Shown here: positions 16,149 through 24,561 of the stretch, in pieces | How positions within the stretch are numbered: the stretch's first letter is position 1 | How the letters are laid out: each line of letters begins with the position of its first letter | Assembly: GCF_006716425.1 (NCBI RefSeq) | Contig: NZ_VFOZ01000001.1 | Coordinates: 2,232,001 to 2,296,000, forward strand | DNA: 64,000 nt | DNA from: Actinoallomurus bryophytorum | GTDB lineage: Bacteria; Actinomycetota; Actinomycetes; Streptosporangiales; Streptosporangiaceae | Direction of reading: 5' to 3' | Translations under genes and position numbers: made by a program | The notes under the pieces: model-generated | Database searches by the model: none | What the model saw: only the letters and a program-made list of their open reading frames with translations | Told to the model about the DNA's origin: nothing

Positions 16149-17636
16149 TTGTCCCGATTGAAATGGCCATCCCTGATCGCGGCGGCTGCCGTGCTTGTTG
16201 GCAGCGGCACAGCGGTCGTCGCGGCCACCTCCACTGGCACCTCCACCGCCGCGTCGGTATCGGCGCAGTCCACGGCCGCCGACCGGCCCGGCACCGATCT
16301 CGCCCGGCAGTTGCAGGCGGGCATCTTGGCGATGCCGGACCTGCGGCATCCGCGGCACCTCACCCGCGCCGACGTCACGGCCGCGCGCCCCAACGCCGCC
16401 GCTGCGGGCACGCCGGCGACGTCTCCGCCGACCACGGCAGAGTGCCGCAAGACCTACCAGGCGCCGTGCTTTTCCGGCCTCCAGCTCGCGCACGCCTACC
16501 GTGCGGATGCCGCGCACCGGGCCGGGTTAACCGGGCGCGGCGTGACGGTGGTGCTCCCCACGATCTGGGGCTCGGATCGGCTCGCCGAGGACCTGGCGCT
16601 CTACAGCCGCCAGTACCACCTGCCCGCACCGAACATCGAGGTCCACCACTACGGCAAGATCCCGCCGATGCCGGCCCCGGATGACCCGATGGCACCGGCA
16701 CGGTATGAGTACGCCGAGGAGACGACGCTGGATGCCACGGCAATCCATTCGATCGCGCCGGACGCCCGGATCGTCGTGCTCGCGACCAACGGACAGGGTG
16801 ACGAAACCTACGGCCCTTACCCGGCGATCCTGGCCGCGATGCGGTCCTACACCCAGGCCCACCCCGGCGTGATCTTCAGTCACTCCTACGGCTCGCTGGA
16901 GACCGGCACACCGAACGCGGTGTGGAACACCCTTGACCGCAGCCTCGCGCAGATCAGCCGTCTGGGCGCGACCATGGTGGTCAGCAACGGCGACACCGGC
17001 GACACCGATGGCCAAAGCGCGGATCCGGTGGTGCCCTGGCCCGCCTCCTCCCCGCACGTGACCGCCGTCGCCGGCACCGGCGTCCACCTGGACGACAACG
17101 GGAACCGCCTCAGCCCCGACACCGTCTGGTCCGATACCCACGGCCTGGGCGTTGCGACCGGCGGTGGCCTGTCCGCGATCTTCGGCCGGCCTACGTACCA
17201 GGACCAGGTGAAGGGCCAGGTCGGTAACCACCGCGCGACGAGCGACTTCGCGATGAACGCCGACGTCGACTCTCGGATCATCGTCCGCAGCACCTACAAC
17301 GTGCTCGGCGGCACCATCTCCAACACCGGCGGCTGGTACCGGATCGCCGGGACCTCCGAAGCCGCGCCCCTGACCGCCGGCCTGCTCGCCCTCGTCCGCC
17401 AAGCCGCCGGACAGCCGCTCGGCAACATCAATCCCGCCCTGTACGCACTGGCCGCCGAACCTGCCCGCGCCAAGGCCGCCGGTCTCCTGGATGTGACCAG
17501 TGGCTGCAACGCGGTCGCGGGCAATCCCGGCTACTGCGCCCGCACCGGCTGGGACATCGTCTCCGGCAACGGCACCGCCGGGGATACCCGGCGGCTCGTG
17601 CCTGCCCTCGCCCTGGCCAGCCGACACCGCCGCTGA
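16149..17636 (+). CDS. secreted S53 family peptidase (sedolisin) 1
   Basis: A 495-aa serine-carboxyl peptidase. I set the start at TTG 16149 because the paralogue at 17758 begins with the same TTG TCC CG and both carry AGAAAG upstream. A signal peptide follows (SLIAAAAVLVGSGTAVVAA). After a ~90-residue spacer comes CRKTYQAPCFSGLQLAHAY, the entry motif of secreted actinobacterial S53 enzymes. Catalytic residues: Glu191/Asp195 (EETTLD), Ser403 in AGTSEAAP; FSHSYG lies between. There is no typical ~180-aa pro-kumamolisin prodomain. The tandem paralogue follows after 121 nt. Likely extracellular proteolysis; processing of an exported peptide is a possibility from context only. Confidence 0.88.
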   Translation: MSRLKWPSLIAAAAVLVGSGTAVVAATSTGTSTAASVSAQSTAADRPGTDLARQLQAGILAMPDLRHPRHLTRADVTAARPNAAAAGTPATSPPTTAECRKTYQAPCFSGLQLAHAYRADAAHRAGLTGRGVTVVLPTIWGSDRLAEDLALYSRQYHLPAPNIEVHHYGKIPPMPAPDDPMAPARYEYAEETTLDATAIHSIAPDARIVVLATNGQGDETYGPYPAILAAMRSYTQAHPGVIFSHSYGSLETGTPNAVWNTLDRSLAQISRLGATMVVSNGDTGDTDGQSADPVVPWPASSPHVTAVAGTGVHLDDNGNRLSPDTVWSDTHGLGVATGGGLSAIFGRPTYQDQVKGQVGNHRATSDFAMNADVDSRIIVRSTYNVLGGTISNTGGWYRIAGTSEAAPLTAGLLALVRQAAGQPLGNINPALYALAAEPARAKAAGLLDVTSGCNAVAGNPGYCARTGWDIVSGNGTAGDTRRLVPALALASRHRR

Positions 17637-17710
17637 ACCCCGTCGGTAAAAGCTCCGCACGGCCGGCTTAGCCCCCGCGGCCGGTCGTGCGGCCCCCAAG
17701 AACCTCCCCA

Positions 17711-17736
17711 GCCGTGCTGGTTCGGGGGATCCCATC
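17711..17736 (+). promoter_or_regulatory. second copy of the 26-nt leader element
   Basis: Same element as at 16105-16130, differing at two positions, ending 21 nt before the TTG start of the second S53 peptidase gene. Confidence 0.55.
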
Positions 17737-17757
17737 GAGACAGAAAGAGCCAACCTG

Positions 17758-19215
17758 TTGTCCCGTAAACGAACGTCCCTGCTCATCGCCGCTCCGCTCG
17801 CGGCCCTGACCTGCGCGGCGGCAGCCACCGCCGCCCTCACGAGCAACTCCAACGCCACCACCGCCGCGCCCGCGGCGGCATCATCGCCGATCCGGTCGGC
17901 CGCCGACGCCGGTGTGCTGAGCCTCGCCGGCGCCCGCGCGCAGCAGCGCGCCGGCGCGCACGTCACCACGAAAGCGGCCGGACAGAGCATCGACCATCCG
18001 CTGCTGCCCTCCGAATGCATCGCCCGGTACGGGTCGCCCTGCTACGGGCCCGCCCAGCTCCGGCACCTGTACGGAGCCGACAAGCTCGGTCCCGACGCCG
18101 GAGCGGGCCGCACGGTCGCGCTCATCGAGCCCGGCGTCAACCCCGTCTTAGGTCACGACCTGGAGATCTACTCCAAGAAGACCGGCCTGCCCAAGCCGAA
18201 ATTGACGGTGATCAAGGTCGGTCACCCCAAAGAGCTTGATCCGTCGGACTACGTGCAGGCGATCACGGCCGAGGAGCTGGAGCTCGACGCCGAGATGATC
18301 CACACGATGGCACCGGGCGCGCGGATCCTCGACATCCAAACGGAGAAAGACGTCGCGAACACCTTCTCCGGCTTCAAGGGCGCGATCGACACCATCGCGG
18401 CACTGTCGAAGCACCACGTCGACGCGGTGTCGCTGTCCTACGGATGGTTTGAGGGCAACTACGACGAGGCCTACCCCGGCAAGGGCCCCGACGTGATCCG
18501 CTCCCAGGCCGCCGGGCTGGCCACTGCCGCCCGCCATCGGATGACCGTGCTGTCCGCGAACGGCGACACGGGCGCCACCGGACCGGACCTCGCCGGTGAT
18601 GCCCTGTACTCCAAGCAAAGCGCCGCGTTCATCTCCACCAGCCCGCTCGTGACCGCCGTAGCCGGCACCGAACTGCACGCCGACGACCGCGGCAACCGCA
18701 CCACCCCCGACACCGTATGGGGCGAACACGACGGCGATGGTTTCGCGACCGGCGGCGCCCTCAGTGAGGCGTTCACCAGGCCGAACTACCAGGACGCCAT
18801 CCGCAACATCGTCGGTGACCACCGCGGTAACGCCGACGTGTCGATGGACGGCTCGGTCGCCAGCCGCGTGTGGATGTACACCTCCCGGTACCAGGTCCTA
18901 TCCGGGCAGCAGCCCGGCTGGGTCCGCACCGCCGGCACATCAGCAGCCTCACCACTGTTCGCCGGCATCGTCGCCGACGCCGCCCAGGTCGCCGGCCGCC
19001 CGCTCGGACCGATCAACGCCGCCCTGTACCAACTCGGACGTACGCCCGCCTCGCGCACGGCCGCGGGCATCGCCGACGTCACCGAGGGCTGCAACACCAC
19101 CTTCGCCGTGCAGGGCTACTGCGCCCGCCCCGGAACCGACCTGCCTTCCGGCATCGGCACCGTCGAGGACGCCAGCCGATTCGTCCACGCCCTCGCCACC
19201 GCAGCCCGCCCCTAA
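17758..19215 (+). CDS. secreted S53 family peptidase (sedolisin) 2
   Basis: A 485-aa paralogue of the preceding gene, starting at TTG. Signal peptide SLLIAAPLAALTCAAAATAA, then CIARYGSPCYGPAQLRHLY, catalytic Glu173/Asp177 (EELELD), SLSYG, and Ser395 in AGTSAASP; the terminal GCNTTFAVQGYCARPG mirrors the paralogue's GCNAVAGNPGYCARTG. Identity between the two is moderate, so the duplication is old, yet the upstream element is nearly unchanged, which implies selection on it. The next gene begins 2 nt downstream. Confidence 0.88.
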   Translation: MSRKRTSLLIAAPLAALTCAAAATAALTSNSNATTAAPAAASSPIRSAADAGVLSLAGARAQQRAGAHVTTKAAGQSIDHPLLPSECIARYGSPCYGPAQLRHLYGADKLGPDAGAGRTVALIEPGVNPVLGHDLEIYSKKTGLPKPKLTVIKVGHPKELDPSDYVQAITAEELELDAEMIHTMAPGARILDIQTEKDVANTFSGFKGAIDTIAALSKHHVDAVSLSYGWFEGNYDEAYPGKGPDVIRSQAAGLATAARHRMTVLSANGDTGATGPDLAGDALYSKQSAAFISTSPLVTAVAGTELHADDRGNRTTPDTVWGEHDGDGFATGGALSEAFTRPNYQDAIRNIVGDHRGNADVSMDGSVASRVWMYTSRYQVLSGQQPGWVRTAGTSAASPLFAGIVADAAQVAGRPLGPINAALYQLGRTPASRTAAGIADVTEGCNTTFAVQGYCARPGTDLPSGIGTVEDASRFVHALATAARP

Positions 19216-19217
19216 CC

Positions 19218-19391
19218 GTGAAAGGACTCATCGAACTCGCGGCACTGGCCCTCGGGATCCCCTACCTGATCCGGGTGTGCACCGGGCGCCGCACCATCCG
19301 AGTCCGATTCGTCCAACGCCAGCTGCCGAGCACGCCCGTACTCATATGCGTGCTGCTCGGAGTCATCGTCCTCGCCGCGATCGCGACGTGA
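19218..19391 (+). CDS. small two-helix membrane protein
   Basis: A 57-aa protein starting at GTG 2 nt after the S53 stop, so it is coupled to it. Two hydrophobic segments (LIELAALALGIPYLI and TPVLICVLLGVIVLAAIA) flank a basic loop with CTGRRTIRVRFVQR. It could be an anchor, exporter subunit or immunity protein for the peptide encoded 47 nt downstream; no family recognised. Confidence 0.6.
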   Translation: MKGLIELAALALGIPYLIRVCTGRRTIRVRFVQRQLPSTPVLICVLLGVIVLAAIAT

Positions 19392-19438
19392 TAACGCATC
19401 CCGCAGACGGCCTGACCAACGAAAAGGAGGTGCGCACG

Positions 19439-19480
19439 ATGAACCGCTGGTGGCCCTGGCCGGTCTCCTTCTACTGGTGA
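19439..19480 (+). CDS. 13-residue aromatic peptide MNRWWPWPVSFYW (candidate P450-modified RiPP precursor)
   Basis: A 14-codon ORF with an ideal Shine-Dalgarno, AAGGAGGT at 19424-19431, spaced 7 nt from the ATG. Six of 13 residues are aromatic (four Trp, one Phe, one Tyr) and two are proline. It is the last ORF of the rightward set containing the CYP157/CYP154-like pair, two S53 peptidases and the small membrane protein, and a 13-bp GC hairpin follows 25 nt after the stop. Known P450-crosslinked ribosomal peptides (biarylitides with 5-residue precursors, cittilin, tryptorubin/atropopeptides) have very short, aromatic-ended substrates. Translation is well supported by the SD; product identity is inference. 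Alternative: a leader or attenuation peptide, though nothing obvious is downstream before the hairpin. Confidence 0.6.
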   Translation: MNRWWPWPVSFYW

Positions 19481-19504
19481 CCCGGTGATCAACCCGATAG
19501 ATGA

Positions 19505-19535
19505 GCGGCCCCGTCCCGCGCGGGGGCGGGGCCGC
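19505..19535 (+). terminator. strong GC hairpin after the 13-residue peptide
   Basis: Arms starting GCGGCCCCG and ending CGGGGCCGC pair over 13 bp with one G-U and a short loop. There is no U-tract, as is common in actinomycetes. It would end the P450/S53/peptide transcript or protect its 3' end. Confidence 0.65.
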
Positions 19536-19590
19536 GTCCGCCATAGCCCGGTGGTGTGTCCGCTGCCGGTTTGAATAGCAGGAGTTGAGG

Positions 19591-19959
19591 ATGGCTCGCC
19601 TCACCGAGGCCGAACGCACCAAGATCTGCGACCTGTATAAGCAGCGTCGCTCGGCGGTCGATTCCCAAAGAATCGACGAGGCGCAGTGGCGGACTTTCAA
19701 GTACGTCGCCAGGCAGGTCCGACGACACCCGCTGGTCATTCGCGACGCCCTGGTCGCCAAAGGCGTGATCGACCCGAGGCCGCCTAACGACGTCAGCGAA
19801 CCCGAGATGCGAAAGGTCGTGGCGGACTATCTGTCCGGCATTTCCATCCGTGCGTGTGTGGACAGGTATCCCTACTCCTACTCCACCATCCGCAAGGTCC
19901 TCCTCTACAAACGCGTGGAGCTTCGGGGCCGGGGACCGCGAGAGGATGCCGGCACATGA
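19591..19959 (+). CDS. helix-turn-helix-like DNA-binding protein
   Basis: A 122-aa basic protein. The ATG at 19591 is preceded by GGAG 6 nt upstream. The C-terminal part (MRKVVADYLSGISIRACVDRY, then YSYSTIRKVLLYKRVELRGRG) has the spacing of a resolvase/Hin-type helix-turn-helix. The N-terminus (LTEAERTKICDLYKQRRS) is a second helical element. It overlaps the next gene by ATGA, forming the start of a regulatory operon. Likely transcriptional regulator. Confidence 0.65.
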   Translation: MARLTEAERTKICDLYKQRRSAVDSQRIDEAQWRTFKYVARQVRRHPLVIRDALVAKGVIDPRPPNDVSEPEMRKVVADYLSGISIRACVDRYPYSYSTIRKVLLYKRVELRGRGPREDAGT

Positions 19960-21077
19960 CCGGCCTCACCGGCGATCACCGGCCACGCGCATGCTGGCCT
20001 GGGCGAAGCTCTGCGCCCGTGCCGGGACCGCGGGTCGACACGTTCGTGCCGTTCAACGCTTCGGCAGGACAGATCTCAGCGCAAGCCGCTGATGAGTTGA
20101 TCGCGACCCGCGAGCAGATGGTCAACGCCGCCATCGGATGCCTCCGCCTCGCCGGGCCAATCCAGACCGAGCAGCTGGTCGCGTTCGGTGGCCTGAACAT
20201 CGCCGCCGCGCTATTGGAACTGGCATCCGCACACGACGCCGCCGCATTCGAATACCTCGAACTGGCGGCCCGCGCACTCGCCTCCGCCGTGACAGCCACG
20301 TCCTTCCAGAACCGGCCCGCCGACCACGAACCCGAAAGTGTCGCATTCCTGGCCGCGGTGCTCATCCTGCGCGCCCGGCTGATCATGCTCGATGCCGCGA
20401 CCGCCGGAGAGAAAACGATCAGTCTCATCACACTCGGCGACACCCGACGAAGAGCGCAGATCGGGCCCGAGCTCAGCGTCCAAGCGAGCGCTATCGGCGA
20501 CGTCCATATCAACCTCCACGTCCCCCAGCTACCGCCACCACCCCGCCAGCTTCCCCCACCCCGGCCCCTGACCCGTCCCCTGGCCAAGGCAGCCGTCCAG
20601 GCACTACACGCCCTGCTCAAAGAACACCAACGGATGGACCCTTCGCTGCCGCTGGTGCTCGTGCTCACCGGCCCCGCCGGCGCCGGCATGAGCACCGCAG
20701 CGCTCACCTTCCTGCACGAACTCGCGGCCACCGCCGACCACGAACCCGCCGCGCTCTACACCGACCTGCACCACACCCCCGTCGACCAGCCACCCGCCGA
20801 CCCCGGACAGGTCCTCGGCCAATGGCTACACGACCTCGGCGTCCCCGCCGACCAGATGCCGACCGAAACCGCCGAGCGGTCGGCCTGGTACCGCAGCCGC
20901 ACCCAAGACGGCCCACTCGTCCTGATCGACGGCGCCGTCAGCGCCGCACAAGTCCGGCCCCTCCTCCCCAGCGGACCGAGCATCACCGTCATCACCAGCC
21001 GGGCCGTCCTGGCCGGCCTGGTCATGAACGGCGCCCGCATCCTGCCCTTCACCCCCACAACCGAGGACAACCAATGA
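19956..21077 (+). CDS. STAND-type ATPase domain protein with degenerate P-loop
   Basis: A 373-aa protein from the ATGA overlap. The N-terminal ~120 residues are helical; a Pro-rich hinge (LPPPPRQLPPPRP) precedes an NTPase-like domain: P-loop-like VLTGPAGAGMST, where the invariant Lys is Met, then PLVLIDGA (Walker B-like) and ITVITSRA (sensor). This order is that of AfsR/SARP-type NB-ARC regulators. The next, coupled gene is a wHTH-TPR protein, so the pair looks like an AfsR-type regulator split in two. Because of the missing Lys, ATP hydrolysis is questionable. Confidence 0.7.
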   Translation: MTGLTGDHRPRACWPGRSSAPVPGPRVDTFVPFNASAGQISAQAADELIATREQMVNAAIGCLRLAGPIQTEQLVAFGGLNIAAALLELASAHDAAAFEYLELAARALASAVTATSFQNRPADHEPESVAFLAAVLILRARLIMLDAATAGEKTISLITLGDTRRRAQIGPELSVQASAIGDVHINLHVPQLPPPPRQLPPPRPLTRPLAKAAVQALHALLKEHQRMDPSLPLVLVLTGPAGAGMSTAALTFLHELAATADHEPAALYTDLHHTPVDQPPADPGQVLGQWLHDLGVPADQMPTETAERSAWYRSRTQDGPLVLIDGAVSAAQVRPLLPSGPSITVITSRAVLAGLVMNGARILPFTPTTEDNQ

Positions 21078-22303
21078 ACACACCCACCGCAGACCAACGG
21101 ATCAACGAACTCGTTGGCCCTCAGCGCCAGCTGTACGGACGCCTCAGCCTGCACCCCGGCATCGCCATCGACGTCGAAGGCGCGGCAGCGTTGGCTGGGA
21201 GGGACTGGCGCGAGGTGCGGGGGCATCTTGATGCGCTGGTCGATGCGGGCCTCCTCCGGCACCGGTACAGCCTCCATGCCCACGCTGCGGTCCACGCTGG
21301 CCGGATCAGCGAACAAGACGACACCGACCAGGATCGGCACGCCGCCCTCGTCCGCCTGATCGACTGGTATCTGCGGGTCGTCTCCGCCGCGCAGCTCGCG
21401 ATCAACCCCGGCCGCTGGTACCTAGGCCGCTACGTCCAGCGCCCGCCCATCATGCAACTCAGCCAGGCCGACGCCGTCGCACTGCTGGAAGGCGAACTCG
21501 ACACGATCATCGAACTCCAGCTCCTGGCCGTCGAGCTGGGCCTGTACCGCGAAGCGTGGGAGTTCCCCGAAGCTCTCGGTGGCCTGTTCAACCGGACCAA
21601 TAAACACCAGCTCTCGGTGACGATGCACGAACGCGGCCTGGCCGCCGCCGAGACCCTCGGGGACCTGCCCGCCCAGGCGCTCATGTACATCGGAATCGCC
21701 CAGGCCTACCTCGGACAGAAGATCTATCGCACCGCCGGCGCGGTAGCAGCCACGGCCCACAAACTCGCGACGGAAGCCGGGCATCGCCAGGCCGCAGCCA
21801 GTGCTCTAGAAGTCCGCGGCACCGTCGCGCTCGCCACCGGAAACCTGGCCGAGGCCGAGACGCGCTTTGGCGAATCCCGCGAAATCCACACCGACATCGA
21901 CAATCCACGCGGCGCCGCGTTGATGACCCGCCACCTCGGCGAAGTCGCCCTCGCCGCCGGTGAACTCAACCAGGCCCGCACGTTGCTCACCGAGTCCCTC
22001 GAACACTTCACCGACATCAACCCGGATCCGTACCACCGCGCCCGGATCCTGTTCTTCCTTGCGCGCACCGACATCCGGGCCGGACAGCTGGCCACGGCCG
22101 AGCAGGAACTGGCCATCATGCTCCAGCTTGCCCAGGAGATCGCCGCACCGGCAGACCAGGCCAGCGCGCTCGACGAACTCGCCGACATTGCCGATCTTCG
22201 AGGCGAGCCTGGCCTCGCGCGCCAGCGGCGGCAAAGCGCGCAACTGCTCTGTATGAGTGTGGGCTCACCGCAGGCAGTGCGCACCGAACGGCTCAGCGGA
22301 TGA
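21074..22303 (+). CDS. winged-helix/TPR protein (C-terminal half of a split AfsR-like regulator)
   Basis: A 409-aa protein starting in an ATGA overlap with the STAND ATPase gene; longer upstream frame rejected because it lies inside that gene. Residues ~10-75 look like the winged helix that follows NB-ARC in AfsR (LYGRLSLHPGIAIDVEGAAALAG; HLDALVDAGLLRHR). From ~150 to 400 there are at least five TPR repeats (AQALMYIGIAQAYLGQ, ALEVRGTVALATGNLAEAE, ALMTRHLGEVALAAGELNQA, RILFFLARTDIRAGQ). A protein or peptide-sensing role is expected from the architecture. Confidence 0.8.
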   Translation: MNTPTADQRINELVGPQRQLYGRLSLHPGIAIDVEGAAALAGRDWREVRGHLDALVDAGLLRHRYSLHAHAAVHAGRISEQDDTDQDRHAALVRLIDWYLRVVSAAQLAINPGRWYLGRYVQRPPIMQLSQADAVALLEGELDTIIELQLLAVELGLYREAWEFPEALGGLFNRTNKHQLSVTMHERGLAAAETLGDLPAQALMYIGIAQAYLGQKIYRTAGAVAATAHKLATEAGHRQAAASALEVRGTVALATGNLAEAETRFGESREIHTDIDNPRGAALMTRHLGEVALAAGELNQARTLLTESLEHFTDINPDPYHRARILFFLARTDIRAGQLATAEQELAIMLQLAQEIAAPADQASALDELADIADLRGEPGLARQRRQSAQLLCMSVGSPQAVRTERLSG

Positions 22304-22346
22304 GGGCGCCAGCCACGATCACCGAAGGCCTCAAAAGGTCAAGGCT

Positions 22347-22817
22347 GTGACCTCTGAGGAATCGGTACTCACCCCTACTGCCCGGCGGTTTCGTCGCCAG
22401 CTCGGGCGTGAGCTGATGGCCATCCGGACCCTCGCCGGGTTGTCACAGCGGGAGATGTGCGGCAAGACCAGTCTCAGCCAGTCGTTCGTCTCCCGGGTCG
22501 AAAACGGTGAGGCGGCCCCAGCAAACGATGAGCTCACCGCTTGGGTCAAAGCCGCTGGCGCAGGAGACAAGCTGGGCGTTCTTCTCGCGCTGAACGAAGT
22601 CGTACACACCGCCAGTGCCGGGGCCGGCACCGTACGAACCTTCACCCTCGTCGATGACTACGGCGACTCCTACGTCCGCGTCCGGACCGAGAGAGCAGAG
22701 CTTCTCATCACTGCTCCTGCCCTCATCGAGCGATATCGCGGCCTCTTCGATCAAATCACCGGTAGCGCGCTGTCCGAGGACCGCACCGGTCTGGCCGAGA
22801 ACCGGCACGCCTGGTGA
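22347..22817 (+). CDS. XRE-family helix-turn-helix regulator
   Basis: A 156-aa protein starting at GTG. HTH at ~22-78 (GLSQREMCGKTSLSQSFVSRVENG). The C-terminal stretch ALIERYRGLFDQITGSALSE resembles the last part of DUF5753 (the Scr1-type partner domain), but the middle of that domain is absent, so this is a short form. It lies 43 nt after the TPR gene and just upstream of the RiPP-like operon at 23084, which it may control. Confidence 0.75.
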   Translation: MTSEESVLTPTARRFRRQLGRELMAIRTLAGLSQREMCGKTSLSQSFVSRVENGEAAPANDELTAWVKAAGAGDKLGVLLALNEVVHTASAGAGTVRTFTLVDDYGDSYVRVRTERAELLITAPALIERYRGLFDQITGSALSEDRTGLAENRHAW

Positions 22818-23022
22818 AAGGCCTAGACGGCAGGCACCGGCACAGCACTGGTGGTGGCCCAACCAGCAATCCAGGACAGGCGGAAATTGTCTGCCGCGCG
22901 AGGCCCCCACCCTAGCTAACTTAACTACCTCACAGACAGTTTTGCAGGCACGATTGAACCATAGTACAGAGCCGTTTTTCGCATGCAGAAAAACAGCAGA
23001 GAAAGAAGCCGAAATTGAGGGG

Positions 23023-23052
23023 TTGACAGAACCGAGGAGGCGAGCGGAATAT
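23023..23052 (+). promoter_or_regulatory. candidate promoter of the HExxH/2OG operon
   Basis: TTGACA at 23023-23028, an 18-nt spacer and GAATAT at 23047-23052 lie in an unusually AT-rich 150-nt stretch. Transcription would start about 25 nt before the ATG at 23084. The -35 is a consensus match; the -10 is partial. Confidence 0.45.
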
Positions 23053-23083
23053 CAGCCATGACTGAACAGAAAGGCTGGAGTCC

Positions 23084-23818
23084 ATGGGAGCGAATTCGCT
23101 AGATAAGCGCATGTCCGAAATCCTTTCCTGCTTCTATGGCGTCGAGCGGGCAGGCGCGGTTCGGCTCTCGGATGGTGGAGGTCCGTTCGGCTTCGATGTT
23201 CATACTGCGCTTCTGTTCGAGGAGATCGCCGTTGCCTACCGGCCAGCCGCGATCGTTGAGACCGGCTGTTTCCTCGGCGACACGACTGCATACCTGGCGG
23301 GTGCGTATTCCGAAATTCCCATATTCACGTGCGATATCGACGCAGGTGCAGCCCAGTTCACCGCAAGTAGGCTCAGCGGCAGTGACCACGTCGTCGTGAA
23401 GCATTGCGATTCACCGAGTCTCGTCGCTGAAGTAAGCGAGCGACACTCACCGATACTGCTCTTCCTGGACGCGCACTGGGGTGAGGGATGGCCTCTCGCG
23501 CGCGAGCTCGCAGCGATTCATGACGGTGTCGCTGTTATTCATGATTTCGACATTGGCCATCCGCGGTTCGATCACGACGAATATGACGGTGTCCGCTGTG
23601 GCCCCGACGTTCTCAAACAGCTATCTAACATACCGGATGTGTTCTTCACTCCGGAGCCGGACGCGGCCGATTATCCGCTCCCATGCTTGCAGGTCGGACG
23701 TCGCGCTGGAGTTGGAATCGTGCCCATCGGCGTGGACCACGGTCCTCTCGATGAAAATCCGCATTTGACTAGGCACTCGCTGAGCGCCCTTCGGGGCACG
23801 GAAACGGCAGCGTCATGA
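23084..23818 (+). CDS. class I SAM-dependent methyltransferase-like protein
   Basis: A 244-aa Rossmann-fold protein. The SAM loop is VETGCFLGDTTAYLAGAY (~58-75), followed by an acidic strand end (FTCDID) and LLFLDAHWGEGWPLARELAAI, then VAVIHDFDIGHPRF, a layout seen in CmcI/TylF-like methyltransferases and hydroxylases. It starts the candidate RiPP operon and overlaps the HExxH gene by ATGA. Likely methylates the peptide or a small partner; the substrate is inferred from context only. No HTH or membrane segment. Confidence 0.7.
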   Translation: MGANSLDKRMSEILSCFYGVERAGAVRLSDGGGPFGFDVHTALLFEEIAVAYRPAAIVETGCFLGDTTAYLAGAYSEIPIFTCDIDAGAAQFTASRLSGSDHVVVKHCDSPSLVAEVSERHSPILLFLDAHWGEGWPLARELAAIHDGVAVIHDFDIGHPRFDHDEYDGVRCGPDVLKQLSNIPDVFFTPEPDAADYPLPCLQVGRRAGVGIVPIGVDHGPLDENPHLTRHSLSALRGTETAAS

Positions 23819-24561
23819 CAACAGCTCTCGCCCTCCCCATTTCTTTGCTGGATGGTTGTCCATTCCTGGATGACGGGTTCGTGGACCGGCGGCTCCTCGC
23901 GGCCGTTGCCGCGGTCCGTCACGTCGAGGGAGAGCACGCTGGTTTGGCCTCGGGAATCATCGAGGCCGAGGCAGAAGCGTGGCTGGCTCCGGCCCGCGCG
24001 TTCATGCTGCGCGGCACGCGGCAGATCCCAGCTCAACCGCTGGCGCCTCAGCGGCTACGGATGATCAAGGACGTTCTCTCCGAGCTGGCCGCGGTGGTTC
24101 CCGCATGGAGGCTGCTCTTGGAACTGCCGATACGGTACGCGCTCCTCGACACGGCCAACGGCGCGATCTCGGCCTCTTCGCGGGCATGGCCGCAACACAT
24201 TCTTCTCGCCGATGAAGCGTTCTCAAACCCGGCCGAGCTAAGGGAGCAGGTACTGCACGAGCTGACCCATCAGTGGTTGTACCTGGTCCAGGAGGTGTGG
24301 GCGCTCCAAAGCCCTGGCGCCGGCACCTTCACGCTGCCCTCCGGTACGACCGGCCGGGAGCCTGCGGAGGTTCTGGGCGCGGCGCTAGTCGCTGCGACGC
24401 TGCTTCGCCTTTATCGAGCCAGCCCCGGGCAGCAACCCGCCGAACGGCTTGGTCGGCTCAGTGTGTACGGCGCTGGATGCCTGGCGCTGCTCGCCGACCG
24501 GGACGAGGAACTAACCGATGCCGGGCGGCAGATCGCCCGGCGGCTGAAGGAGGCACTATGA
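23815..24561 (+). CDS. HExxH-motif peptide-modification protein (aKG-HExxH type beta-hydroxylase-like)
   Basis: A 248-aa protein with HELTH at residues 148-152 (REQVLHELTHQWLYLVQE). The flanking pattern, with an N-terminal helical part, ISASSRAWPQHILLAD before the motif and a helical C-terminus, fits the actinobacterial 'HExxH motif putative peptide modification' family found in RiPP clusters; some members are alpha-ketoglutarate-dependent peptide beta-hydroxylases rather than proteases. It is coupled by ATGA at both ends to the methyltransferase and the 2OG oxygenase genes. A zinc protease cannot be excluded, but neighbours argue for peptide hydroxylation. Confidence 0.75.
   Translation: MTTALALPISLLDGCPFLDDGFVDRRLLAAVAAVRHVEGEHAGLASGIIEAEAEAWLAPARAFMLRGTRQIPAQPLAPQRLRMIKDVLSELAAVVPAWRLLLELPIRYALLDTANGAISASSRAWPQHILLADEAFSNPAELREQVLHELTHQWLYLVQEVWALQSPGAGTFTLPSGTTGREPAEVLGAALVAATLLRLYRASPGQQPAERLGRLSVYGAGCLALLADRDEELTDAGRQIARRLKEAL

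Noticed and set aside
20138-21073. N-terminal extension of the TPR protein
   Set aside because: Lies inside the STAND ATPase gene; Arg/Pro-rich; the ATGA start at 21074 is far better.
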